Assembly (NCBI GenBank): GCA_948567375.1
Contig: OX419758.1
Coordinates: 26,603,001 to 26,667,000 of the forward strand
Length of the DNA stretch: 64,000 bases
From: Lunularia cruciata
Taxonomy: Eukaryota > Streptophyta > Marchantiopsida > Lunulariales > Lunulariaceae
Direction: 5' to 3'
The notes under the pieces are model-generated. The model was not told where the DNA came from and made no database searches. It saw only the letters and a program-made list of their open reading frames with translations. This document shows positions 23,772 through 34,706 of the stretch, one piece after another; position 1 is the stretch's first letter, and every line of letters starts with the position of its first letter. The translations under genes and the position numbers were made by a program.

Positions 23772-23778
23772 TATTTAA
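23772..23778 (+). promoter_or_regulatory. FamL TATA box, copy 2
   Basis: TATTTAA in the context CTTCACTATTTAAGAGTGG, 121 bp after the reading-frame stop and 677 bp before the LTR end. Its spacing is conserved in all FamL LTRs of the window. Confidence 0.55.
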
Positions 23779-24449
23779 GAGTGGCATTTGTAGTCAAATG
23801 TTGTTCAATGCTCATTATTTCTGAGAATAGATAAAGCAAAGTGCTATGAAGCAGTGCTTGTTGCTTGAGCTTGATTCCGAGTATCAACTTCGTGTCTATG
23901 TTTGTGAGTGTTTGGAGAAATTTGAAGTGCAAGTCAGAGTGTGTTTGTTGGATGTTGGATTCCTTAGCCTTGATCTTCATTCTGTGTGTTTGATCTTGAG
24001 TGAAGTGCAATCAAAGCAATGCCTTGACAGATTTGAGAGGAATTGTAGTGTTGGTAATATTCTGCATATGTGAGTGCAGTGCAAAGTTGATGTGAAGCAA
24101 TTTTGATCAAGGAAGTTGTGCCTTCAGTGGAGGGGTGGAACACAATTTTGAGGCGAAGTCATTTTGCAGTGAAGTGCCGTTTTCGGGAGAGCTTGAATCA
24201 TCACAATCAAGATTGTTTGGAAAGATTTGATGGAGTTGTGATTAAGGAGTGTTAATTTGTGACAAGACTGCGAGTCAGTGCTTGTTACTCTCTTCTGGGT
24301 GTGGTTTCTACCTGAGAGATTAAAGACGCAACCAAGAAGAACTAAATTGTTACTTTGCTTTGTATTTGATCAATTCTGACTTGTATCTCTGCGGGAACAA
24401 ACTTTACTTACCTGATTACCGCAAAAGTGATATTTGCCGGGTTGTCACA

Positions 24450-25673
24450 CTAGACCAAAGCCAATTGGATAATGGTTCTAGGTGGAGATGTTAGTGATCC
24501 CAATGAGTTAACCATGATACAAAGTTTGATGTGATGAAGGAGATTAGTGATAAGATTATAGTATCCTTTGTTTAGCTCAAGATAAATAATAGTTTCCATG
24601 TAGGTGCATATAGAGACCCAATTAGGAGATTGATTGTAGCTTCATTGATGTGGTTATTCAAAACAAAGTGTATAGCTTACATTAGCATAAATCAGAATAT
24701 TTTCTTTGATTTGGTGTACAAAGAGGAGAATATAAACTAGAGTGGCATGTTCTATCATTACAATTACAAGATGGCTTGCAATTTGAATGGAGCCTTCATG
24801 CCACATCATATCATTCCCTTTGTAGTCCATTTCTATATGAGACTGAAATTACTAATTGAGTAGAGAGTGAGGTTCATGAGTCACTTCAATTCCCACGACA
24901 CATTATACTAAAAAATTGTTGCATTCATGAAATCCGTTTAGGCAAGAGATGAGGGCTTCCAAAGTTTGGAGAATTTGTGGATATAGCCCAAGAGTTGGTG
25001 AAGAAGAAGAAAAAAAATAATGCCAAAATCCCCTATGAAGTTTCTAACAAAGTCACCAAAGAAACCTTGAGTTGAAATGGAAGGGGAACCTATCAACATT
25101 TCTTTTGAAGGTGAGGCGGAAGAAGATGATGTATAGGAAAAAAAATTTACTCTACAGGAATTGGTGAGTCCAAATATGGAAAAGACCAAGACATTACAAA
25201 ATTGGAATCTCCATTGGTGATAGTAGCCAAAGAGGTGGTAGAAGAAGAAAAATATTACCATTCTATAGGGAATTCTCTATGGGAAGGAGAAAGAGTTAGG
25301 GATGTTGAGCAAAGAAGGGTGTTGCAAGTTGCACCTTGTCTTACTATCATAAGGTCAAGAAGTGCTAATGGTAAAGAAAGTGAAATAATAGATATCACTT
25401 GGTTTGTATTGGAGGTATTGCATCCTCTTTTTAGTTTCTTGTACATGGTTTTACCTTTGTATAAAGCCAAGTTTCCTTAAGCAATTGATTATAAATTGTT
25501 AGTCAAGACCATGCATGCAAGTGAGTATGCTCTGGATGAAATAAAAAGGTAATAAGATGAAGAGGAGCTATATTGAACCTTGTATAAAGTATAATGTGTT
25601 AAATCCAACACCCTATTGCAAGAAAATCACAAATTGAAGAGAGAGCTATATCAAAATTTATGGGATGTATATG
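24450..25673 (+). pseudogene. Old-L protein, N-terminal domain and linker
   Basis: A strongly diverged relative of the FamL U3 protein. Aligned motifs: TKANWIMVLGG (FamL TESDWRLVLGR), YRDPIRRLIVASLMWLFK (YKDPVKRGIVSALMAILK), NQNIFFD (HQAVFFH) and MPHHIIPFVVHFYMRLKLL (PPHYIVPFAAHFYLGLNLL). An acidic linker and a 92-codon open stretch (25202-25480) follow. The frame then enters a coiled-coil segment (LLQENHKLKRELYQNL) at about 25600, where FamL copy 7 splits it. It continues at 31286. Multiple stops are present. Confidence 0.6.
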
Positions 25674-25951
25674 TGTGGTACCCACATTTTTTGTTTTGAG
25701 TTGGTTTAAGGGGTTCTTCAAAGAAGAAGTGTACAGTTGAAGGAGAATTGAGTGCAAAAGATGGAAGAAAGAAGATAATTTGCATTTTTGTATCAACCTG
25801 AAGAAAGTTACCTTGGGTCAATAATTGCCAGTACTCAGATCGGATCTATTAGAGTTCAACCCAAAGTAAGGTACTTCACCTTGGGGTGATCAACCCAATG
25901 TGAAGATAGTGTAACAAATTTTATTTGGGGTTGGAAATTCAAGATTGTACC

Positions 25952-27751
25952 TATGGTACCCACATTTTTTAGTTTTGAAGGGTTTTGAAGAAGAAATGTA
26001 CAATCATAGTAGAATTGAACCCGAATGGAGACAAACTAAGAAGAATTGAGTCTTCGGGTCAAACCTATGGAAGTCGGCTTCATGTCAGAGGAAGAAGGAC
26101 TTAGATCAGACTGAAGGAGGGTAGACTCAAAGGAGGAATGGAAGGTGGCAGGTCAAGATTACTGTAGGGGCTACATCTCAATGATGAAAAGTCCAAATCA
26201 TGTGTGCTTTATCTCGTTGGAAGCGTTTTGTTCAGGGCATTCCATTGCTACCAAAATCTTGCTTGTAGAAGAAGTTACAAGCATTTGAAGTTTTGGGAGT
26301 AGATGTACAGAGTAGTTGAGTATCTTTGGGTTGGTGTCTTTGGAGCAATACGACTTTGGACTTATATGACTTTGGGTTTACACGACTTTGGGTCTAAAGG
26401 CTTTGTCTCAAGACAAATGTGATTCAACCCGAGGTAGTCAGACATTGGATGTGTGAGTCTTTAGGGCAAATATCTGAAGTGTTTGAAATAGTTAGGATAC
26501 CCATGCTTTCAATTTCAATTCTGATTGAAGATGAGATAGAAATTGAAGGAGAAATAGTAGTAGTGAATGAACCCAAAGTGCAAGATTAGACAACAAGTAT
26601 CTTTGGGTCAGTTACATGAGCGATTAGGGGAAAGTGGATTAAAAATTGAAGCCATAGATAGTGTACCCATGCTTTCAATTACAATTCTTGATGAGCATAT
26701 AGTAGAATTAGCAAAGGAATTGATAGTAGTTAGATTTGAAGTAAGAGGGGTAGGAGTGCAAGTGTCATCGGAGTTATTATTGGAAATATTAGAGAAAAGT
26801 GGGTCAGGAGATAAAGAAGTAGAAGGGTTAACTATGACAAGAATTATAGATCAAGGAGAAGAAGGGTTAGAATTGGTAGAAGAATTAGTAGTTGTGAAAC
26901 CCAAGGAAAGAGTAGTATGTGAAGTTACATCAGGTTTGGAAGCCAAAGTTGAGGTTGACATTAGATTGGATTAGTAACAGTTTTGAGATTTGAAGAGACA
27001 AATATGAAGAAAAGCATTGTCATTTTGGATCTTCAGGTAGGAAGAGTTGTTAGGAAACAATATAGTTGTTAGTACCTATCGATTTCTTTACTATTTAAAG
27101 GAGGCATTTGCAGTATGTTGTTGGTCAATATTCATTATTTCTGAGAATAGATAAAGCAAAGTGCTGATTTTAGTGCTCGTCGCTTGAGCTTGATTTTGAG
27201 TATCAACTTTGTGATTGTGTTTGTGAGAATGTGAAGAATTTTGAAGTGCAAGTCAACCTTGATCTTCATTTTGTGTGTTTGATTCTGAGTGAAGTGCAAT
27301 TTGAGCAATGGCTTGACAGATCTGAGAGGAATTGTAGTGTTGGTAGTATTCTGCAATTTTGAGTGTAGTGTAGTGTTGATGTGAAGCAATTTTGATTGGA
27401 GGAAGTTGTGCCTTCAATGGAGGGGTGGAACACAATCTTGAGGCAAAGTTGTTTTGTAGTGAAGTGCCGTTTTCAAGAGAATCTGAATCATCACAATCAA
27501 GATTGTTTGGAAAGATTTGATGAACTTGTGATTATGGGTGACAAATTGTTGTGATGAGACTGTGAGTCAGTGAGTCAGTGCTTGTTACTCTCTTCTGGGT
27601 GTAGTTGCTACCTAAGAGATTAAAAGATGAAATCAAGAAGAACTAAAATTGTTACTTTGCTTTGTATTTGACCAATTCTAGCTAGTATCTCTACGGGAGC
27701 AAACTTTACTTACCTGATTACCACAAAGGTGATATTTGTCGGGTTGTCACA
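25952..27751 (+). mobile_element. Short FamL LTR (1800 bp) nested in copy 7
   Basis: Starts TATGGTACCCACATTTTT (decayed TG) and ends GGGTTGTCACA. The left flank gtacc and right flank tgccg both map to the ggaccg site of intact copies, showing an insertion with a blurred duplication. It shares the upstream segment (cccaaaggaggaatggaag type) and C-terminal-tail-only layout with the short LTR at 12421. Its 135-codon stretch at 26567-26974 is that tail, and a TATTTAA lies at 27092, 659 bp before the end. Confidence 0.75.
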
Positions 27752-28427
27752 TGCCGCATGCAAAAAACTGGCTAAGGCACAAGCGGGAGAAATTGACAAT
27801 GATAGGAGAAGTGCATGTAGAAGGTGTGATTTCCTGGTAGACAAGCATTCACAAAATGATTGAGAAACATTCAACTATAAAGTTAGGTTTCAAATCAAGG
27901 AGACAAATGACAAGTGAATTTTCTTTGCCTTTGCAAAGTAGTCCTGAGAGAGACCAAGGAAGAGGAGTGGTTGTGAGTGAAGTTTTAGTGAATACAGAGG
28001 GATTTAGAGTTGCATGCTCAAGGGACGGGAGAATTGTCTTTCAGAAGCATATCACAAAGGAGAGTAGAATGAGGAATCAGGAAGTGCCCTACACTAGCAA
28101 TGAGGAACCCAATGATTAGGCAGTTAGATGTCATGGTTTGCATTGAAGTTCTTAGAAATCTTTGTATCACTTTCCTTGCATGGAATTGGAATTTGAGCTT
28201 TCCCAATTTCATGGTAGAGATCATGGCCAGTAAGTGTGTAGATGGGCCGGCAACAATAGAGAAGAGAGGCAATCCGGCTTGATAGACAAAGTCAGATTTG
28301 AGATTGGTGTTAGGCAAAGAGAGTGAGGAAGAGCATGGGGCTACGTTCTTGGGGGAAAGGAGAAGTTGTAGAAGAAACCTAAGAAATCAGAAATTCATTC
28401 ATCTTGAAGCATACAAAGAATGGGTAT
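27752..28427 (+). pseudogene. FamL U3 protein, copy 7, first part
   Basis: After the nested LTR the long LTR resumes with its leader, then the frame near 27908: FSLPLQSSPERDQGRG, then FLAWNWNLSFPNFM, CVDGP and EKRGNPA. It is cut at 28427, inside the motif NGY, by a FamG solo LTR. The frame needs several shifts. Confidence 0.6.
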
Positions 28428-29119
28428 TGTAACACCCATTTGTGCATGTGTGTGGTATTGTGATATTTAGCTTGGTATTACAAGTACTTAAGAGATATTA
28501 TTTATATAGAGATAAAGGATGGTTCTATATTAGTCATGGTTAGCTAAAGTTAGTCATAGCTAAGATAGATGGGACCTTACTTTAGAGGAAGTAGAAAAGA
28601 TGAGCACCACTATTTTGGATTTTAGTGTGTTGACTTGGTATTATTCCTAGGTGTTTGGCTTTGGGGAAAGAGTTGAGAACTCTTGGGCCCGCAAGCCTTT
28701 TTGTTTTGGATTCTTCTTTAGTCCAAGGATAGCCCATGTGAAGGAATCCTTGCTTTAGTGGTTGGGTCAAGATAAGACCACATGCTTAGGGGAATATGCC
28801 CATGTGAATGGATATTCCTTTCTACTTTTTGACTTTACTTGACTTTTAGTCTAGTAACTTGAGTTACTACGGTAATTAGTAACTTTGGTACGTAACTATT
28901 TCACAAGTATATAAACAAGGAGTGAGGAGGTACTCATCATCCTTTCATTTGCAACTATCTCTCTCTCATTGAGTTCTCTAGTGAGCAATGTCTTGAGTCT
29001 TGGAGTGTTAGCCTTGGAGGAGTATGATGGAGTTGGGGTTCCTTGCCTTCTTAGTCCATGGTGCGCTACCATAATAGCCATCAGAGGTTCATCCTGAGTG
29101 AGAGACAGGCCGGCTCACA
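28428..29119 (+). mobile_element. FamG solo LTR (692 bp)
   Basis: Starts TGTAACACCCATTTGTGC and ends GGCTCACA. It splits the FamL protein frame; neighbouring copies give the uninterrupted site as gggtacaaggt. Flanks gtat (28424-28427) and gtac (29120-29123) fit a 4 bp duplication with one change. Confidence 0.88.
28908..28915 (+). promoter_or_regulatory. FamG LTR TATA box
   Basis: TATATAAA in the context ACAAGTATATAAACAAGG, about 210 bp before the LTR end. It is repeated in the other FamG LTRs (for example the minus strand near 54230 and 63645), so the probable transcription start lies about 30 bp downstream. Confidence 0.45.
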
Positions 29120-30450
29120 GTACAAGGTAGAGACTTAATGAGATCCAGTAAGGTGGAGACTTATCAAGACCCAATGCGGAGGAGTATTGTAAGTGCAATA
29201 AAGACATTGTTTAAATTTGAGCGCACCACCTATGTTACAAAGTAGTAGGTGGTGTTCTTCCATAAAAATTTTGCAGGAGAGCAGATCAATTGGGCAAAGT
29301 GTTTCTATTAGTGGATATGATAGATGGTGCTGAATTGGAGGAGTTTGACACCACCGCATTATTTTGTTCCTTTTGCAATGCATTTTTACCTTGGGTTGAA
29401 TTTGCTAAGTAGAGATAGAGAAGAAGAAGAAGGAGATGCAAAGTAAACATCCCAATATGCAAAAGGTATTGTAGGTGTTGGAGAGATTAGAATCTGAGAA
29501 TCTGAGTTGCAAGAGAGTATGATCAAAGGAGAGGAAGAAAGAGAATCTTGCAAGTAGATGCAGCATTGTAGAAGAAGATAAATGAAAATCTGCAAGACAA
29601 GTTTGAAAAGCAAGGAAGAGACTTAGCAGTAAAAGTGAAGGAAGTCACGCAAGAGAGACTTTGGGTAGAAAAGTTACAAGCCAAAATAAAGTTAAAGCAA
29701 GACAACAGAAGAGAATTGGTTGAAGCTAAGGAGGAGGAGCTTGATGCATTCCAATAGAAAGTAGAAGAGAAGACAATAGCCTGGCAACGGGAATTAACCA
29801 AGCGCCATCAAGAAGAAGGGAGGCTGAGAGATTTTGTGAAGACATTGGAGGCAACGATTGATCAGTATGTGAAGGAGTTGGAGGATTGCACATCGGACTA
29901 TGAAGAGGAATTGAAAAATAAGTAGAGCTGTGATGGAGGAGGAGAGATAGAAGAAGCAATCAATGGAATTGGTTGAAGAAGCAATCATAAAGATGAAGGT
30001 GAGGTTAACCACTGAAGCCAAAGTAAGAATGGAAGAATTGAGGTTACACAGGTTACAGTTGCTTGTGCAGGAGAAAAGGAGTAAGAATGAGAAGGACAAA
30101 GACTTGAAGGCCTTGTTAATTAGTCTTAGAACTCAGATAGATAGGAAAATGTTAGATGTAGAGAATAATATTTCTATCAGGCTGGGTTTGATTAAATTGG
30201 AATTAGGTAACCTTTGGACTATTGCATATATCAAACTCAAATTAAGAGAGGTAGGAGTGCATGTGTCTTTGGATTTGTCACTTGAGACTTTAGACAAGAG
30301 TAGGTTGCAAGATAAGAAGGTAGATAGTTTACCTATGAGTTTAATTACAGATTAGAGTGAAGACATGTTAAAATTGGTAGAAGTATTAGGGTTGTGGAAC
30401 TTGAAGTACATGAGGTGAAGGGATTTTTGTTGGGTTGAATTCCAAAGTAG
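29120..30450 (+). pseudogene. FamL U3 protein, copy 7, second part
   Basis: The N-terminal domain resumes (VSAIKTLFKFERTTYV-like, then PPHYFVPFAMHFYLGLNLL near 29345-29405). It jumps at about 29405 to the coiled coil (LERLESEN..., EEREILQ) and runs to the tail near 30355-30480. The open stretch at 29963-30355 contains KDLKALLISLRTQIDRKML and a conserved VENNISIRL segment. A TATTTAA lies at 30595. Confidence 0.6.
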
Positions 30451-31259
30451 AATTAGACATTGGATCGGATTAGGACCAATTTTGAAACAAGAGGAGGTAG
30501 ATATGAAGAGATGCATTGTCATTTTGGATCTTTAGGTTGGTAGAGTTATTAGGAATTGGTTTAGGAAGTTAGATAATTGCTGAAGTGATCTGCCTATTTA
30601 AAGGAGGGCTTTGAAGTAAAATGTTGTTAAGTGTTCATTATTCTTAAGAATAGATAAAGCAAAGTGCTATGAAGCGGTGCTCATCGCTTGAGCTTAATTC
30701 CAAGTATCAATTTTGTGTGTGTATTTGTGAGTGTTGGGAGAAATTTGAAGTGCAAGTCAATGTGCTTGGTGGATGTTGGATTTTGCAACCTTGATCTTCA
30801 TTTTGTGCGTTTGATCTTGAGTGAAGTGCAATCAAAGCAATGCCTCGACAGATCTAAGAGAAATTGTAGTGTGGGTAGTATTCTGCATTTGTGAGTGCAA
30901 CGTTGAGTTGATGTGAATCAATTTTGATCAAGGAAGTTGTGCCTTCAGTGGAAGGGTGGAACACAATTCTAAGCTGAAGTCATTTTACAGCAAAGTAGCC
31001 AATTTTGGGAAGGACTGAATCATCACAATCAAGATTTTTTGGGAAAAATTTGAAAGATTTGTGATTATGAGTGTGTAATTTGTGGCAAGAACTTTTACTC
31101 TCTTCTGGGTGTAGTTTCTACCTAAGAGATTAAAGAAGAACTCAAGAAGAACTACATTGTTACTATTTGCTTTGCCTTTGGATATTTTTGACTCGTATCT
31201 CTACAGGAACAAACTTTACTTACCTGATTATTGCAAAAGTGATATTTGCAGGTTGTTAC

Positions 31260-31285
31260 TATATATATATATATATATATATATA
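31260..31285. repeat. (TA)n microsatellite
   Basis: About 13 TA units directly at the right boundary of FamL copy 7. They probably grew from the at-rich target duplication. Confidence 0.9.
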
Positions 31286-32204
31286 GCAATTAAGGCAAAT
31301 GCAGGAGGAATTGAGTCAACTATAATTTACTAGTTCCAAGAAGTAGAAGCTTCAAGACAAAGAGCTTTACCAAAGGAGTGAAGAGTTGAAACAATTCCCT
31401 GCAATGTTGGCCAATGATTAAGAGAAGGTAGTCACTTTGGAGTTAGTCTTGGTAGGGTATCAGACCAAGACTACCTAGAAAGTTGAGGCATTATAAGAGT
31501 ATATTTAGAAGGAATGCATTGATTTGGGAACAAAGTGCATCAAAGGCAAAGATGAGGTGGCAACTTGCATAAAGGAGTTGTTGCATAGTGAAGAAGAAGA
31601 AGAAAAAAGAAATGTCAAAGCCATCAATTAAGATGAATCATGGTGAGATCTTCCAAGATCTTCAACTTTGGTTTCAAGCTATGATATCAATGGCAAAAGG
31701 GGCAATGACCAAGGCCCAATTGCATGAATTCAAGTTGCATGTATAGGAGTTAAGGAAGAAGACTTTGCATAACATGGACATGAACATGAATTGGTTGACG
31801 GTGAAACTTTAGGACCATTAGGATAGGAGGATGGGCAATCTATATGATAGTCTTAGTTTAGATGGTACCAAAATGCAAAGTACTTTAGAAGAGTTTATTA
31901 GTTTAGTCCAAGCTAGAGGAATGATATAGTTAGAACCTTTGCAAGATTTGGTTGTAGCCAAAGTAGTTAGCAAGTAGATAAGAACAAAGGCTTAGGTAGT
32001 TCATGGTTAGTGTGAAGGGGTTGGAGTAGTTACCACTTCAAAGGGGAAGGGGGATAGGCAATTTCTTTGTATTGGTAGATCAGATGTTAGGGAAGTCAGT
32101 CAATTTTTAGCTTTTGTAACTCTCAAGTGGCTAGACAACTTAAGCTATGCACTCAAAGTGATTTATCTTTCAAGTTGAGTATGAGGTGAATAAAGTGATA
32201 GAGC
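31286..32204 (+). pseudogene. Old-L protein, coiled-coil and tail
   Basis: Continues the frame broken at 25673: QLRQMQEELSQL, SEELKQFPAMLAND, VATCIKELLHSEEEE, a heptad-like Glu/Lys/Leu pattern. It is interrupted by many stops. At 32204 it is cut by FamL copy 3 (target duplication agagc) and its 3' non-coding part resumes at 38114. Confidence 0.5.
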
Positions 32205-32617
32205 TGTGGTACTCACATTTTTTGTTTTTTTTTGAAATGGAGAAGAAGAAGTGTATAGAGAAGTCGGATTGCGCCTATATGGCCAAAGAAGGCAAAGAAA
32301 AGAGTCTTTAGGATGAAACCCGAGGTAACGTGGCTTTGGGTCATAAGGCAAAGTACTCGGACTTGCCCTATCAGCATACAATCCAAAGTAAGAAGTCTTT
32401 GTATCAGGAGGAGCTCAACCCAAGGCAAAGATAGTGTAACAACTTTTCTTTGAGGCGAGAAATTCAAGAAGGGACCGCTCAAAAACCGGCGGTCATACAC
32501 GTGAAGTACACTTGACAGTGACAGGCGCATGCAAGAGGTGTGATTTCTTGGTAGAAACTCAAATTGAAGAGAGACAAAGAAGGCACAACTCTATAAAAAT
32601 TGGCTAACAACAAAGCA

Positions 32618-34706
32618 ATGTTGAGCAATTTCCCTTCGCCGTTGAGGAGTCATCCTGCAAGATATTGGGGGAAGGAGAGTAGAGTTGAAGATGCGCTAGT
32701 GTGTAGAGGAGAATTTGAGAAAGTTAACCCAAGAGACAGTGAGGAAGCAAGAAAGATGGGAGGAGGAAAGAAGAACTCCAAATTTGCAGTGAGAAATCAT
32801 GCAATTTGGAGGTTAGATGTGATCACAAGAATCAAAGTCTTGAGCCGACTTCGGATCACATTCTTGGCGTGGAATTGGAACGTGAGTTTTCCAAGATTCA
32901 TGATCGAGATAATCAAGAGTAAGTGTCTCGATGGCCCCGAGGAAGAGGGGAAGAGAGGAAATTTGGCTTGTTGGACAGAGTCGGATTGGAGATTGGTACT
33001 CGGAAGAGAAGCAGGCACGGAGCAAGGTGCCACGTTCTTGGGGAAGGGAGAAGTAGCCAAAAAAACCCAAGAAGTGAGGGATGCTTTCTCTTCAAAGAGG
33101 ACAAAGAATGGGTATAAGGTCAAGAGTTACAAAGATCCGGTGAAGAGAGGGATCGTGAGTGCTCTGATGGCAATCCTGAAGCCGGAGAGAACGACTTATG
33201 TGATGAAACACCGAGCGGTGTTCTTCCATAAGATGTTTGCAAGAGAACCCATCAATTGGGCAAGGTGCTTCCATGGGAGAACAGGGCAGATGGTGTGGAA
33301 TTTGCGGGATAAGTCACCTCCTCACTACATCGTGCCATTTGTAGCACATTTCGCTCGGGTTGAATTTGCTCAATGCGGTGGAGCACATCAGAATGGTGTC
33401 TCACTTTCATCCCAACTTGAGAAAAGAAGTTGACGTGGAGGAGCAACAATATATTCTTCAAATCCAAAGCAGTGATGAGTACTACGCACAAACGGGGAAG
33501 AGTGCGCAAGTAGAAGTAAGTACTTCAAAGTTGAAGAAGAGGAGTTGAGAAGGAGAAGGCAAAGATGTAGAGAAGACACGACCTTGGAAGACCAGGAGAG
33601 GAAACCCAAGGAAAGTTATGGTAGTGATTGTGTCATTGGAAGAAGACTCAGAGGGCAAAGCCAAGTGCAAGTCCAAAGACTCAAAACATGAGGAAGAACC
33701 TGAGCTCATGCTACAAAGTGGGGATACGAGTAGTGATAGCGATGAAGGTGGGGAGACGACGTCAATACCTATAGAAGAAGAAGAAGTTTGGGTAGAGCTC
33801 AAGGAAGAGAATAATGCGAAGTTGGAGGATGAGGTACCTAAGCCGGAAGAGAAGAAGATTATGATTCAAAGGGGACTTTGGTCGAGGCGCAAGGCAAAGT
33901 GTGAAGTGGGTCCAAGCAAGGCAAGGGAAGAGGAGAATGCTAGTTTGGGAAGTGAAACGTCTATTTTGATACAATGACTACAGAGAAGAAGGCGAGTATT
34001 GGGAAAAGAAGAGGTAAAGAAGGAGATCACTCCGCAGGTTGAAGTAGTTGCAAGTGATGGAGTGGAGTACTTGCAAGAAGTTGTGTGCCTATTGATAGTA
34101 AAGCTAGAGCACAAGAAGAAGGAGATGCAATCAAAGTGTTCAGAGGTGAAGATTGTGTTGTAGGTATTAGCAAGACTGGAAGAAGAGAACTTGGAGTTGA
34201 AGAAGAGTATAATCCAAGGAGAGGAGGAAAGAGAAGTACTACGAGTGGATGCAGTAGTGCAGAGTCAAGTGATTGAGAACTTGAAGAGAGAAGCGAGGTA
34301 TCAAGAGGAACTTGTGAAGAAGAGTGACATAGTGAGGGAAAGACAAGTAGTTGAGTACAAAATCTTGAAGCAGCAGTTTGTTGATTCAAGAGTAGAAATT
34401 ATCCATGCTATGGAGAGGGTAGCAGAGAAGGAACAAGAGCTTGATAGAGTGATGGAGAGTGTAGAAGAGAAGAAGCAATTGTGGCAACGGGATTTGATGG
34501 TGAGATATAGGGAAGAAGAGAGATTACGAGAGTTACTTTGTAATCAAGAAGAGAAGGTTGTACAAAAGGAGAAGGAGAAGGAAACGGTGAAAGCCGAGTT
34601 CAAGGCAGAATTGGCAATATACAGGGAAGATTGGCTTGCAGATCGGGAGCGGGAAAGGAAGATGAGATTGGAGCCATTGAAGGAGATCGTAATCAGGATG
34701 AATGCG
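32618..34706 (+). pseudogene. FamL U3 protein, copy 3, first part
   Basis: Start ATG at 32618 (MLSNFPSPLRS). The N-terminal domain is open to about 33350, then a one-base loss shifts the frame (HFYLGLN becomes HFARVEF); the correct frame resumes at 33360 (NLLNAVEHIRMVSHFHPN). The acidic linker is at 33618-33977, with DTSSDSDEGGETTS. A long open coiled coil at 34191-34706 has EEEREVLRVDAV and RYREEERLRELLCNQEEK. It is cut after IRMNA by nested copy 4 and resumes at 36823. Few disruptions: a frameshift plus stops near 33548, 33977 and 34160. Confidence 0.75.

Larger units (their letters stand above)
20675..24449 (+). mobile_element. FamL solo LTR, copy 2 (3775 bp)
   Basis: Starts TGTGGTGCCCACATTTTTTG and ends GGGTTGTCACA, within a perfect 5 bp target duplication, ctaga (20670-20674 and 24450-24454). 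It is the best preserved FamL LTR here: leader 20675-21087, U3 reading frame 21088-23651, TATA box at 23772 and about 0.68 kb of 3' non-coding sequence. No internal retroelement domain is attached. Confidence 0.92.
25674..31260 (+). mobile_element. FamL solo LTR, old copy 7, with two nested LTRs
   Basis: Starts TGTGGTACCCACATTTTTTG and ends GGTTGTTACT, a decayed GGTTGTCACA. The flanks atatg (25669-25673) and atata (31261-31265) agree at 4 of 5 positions. A short FamL LTR (25952-27751) and a FamG solo LTR (28428-29119) are nested in it. Without them it is about 3.1 kb, with an internal deletion near 29405 (end of the N-terminal domain joined to the coiled coil). It is more diverged than copies 2, 3 and 5, so it was inserted earlier. 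Confidence 0.8.

Noticed and set aside
20675-24449. FamL unit as a DNA transposon or a host gene family
   Set aside because: Ends TG...CA, 5 bp duplications, and the polypurine tract and integrase next to copy 6 identify an LTR. The terminal inverted match is only a few bases.
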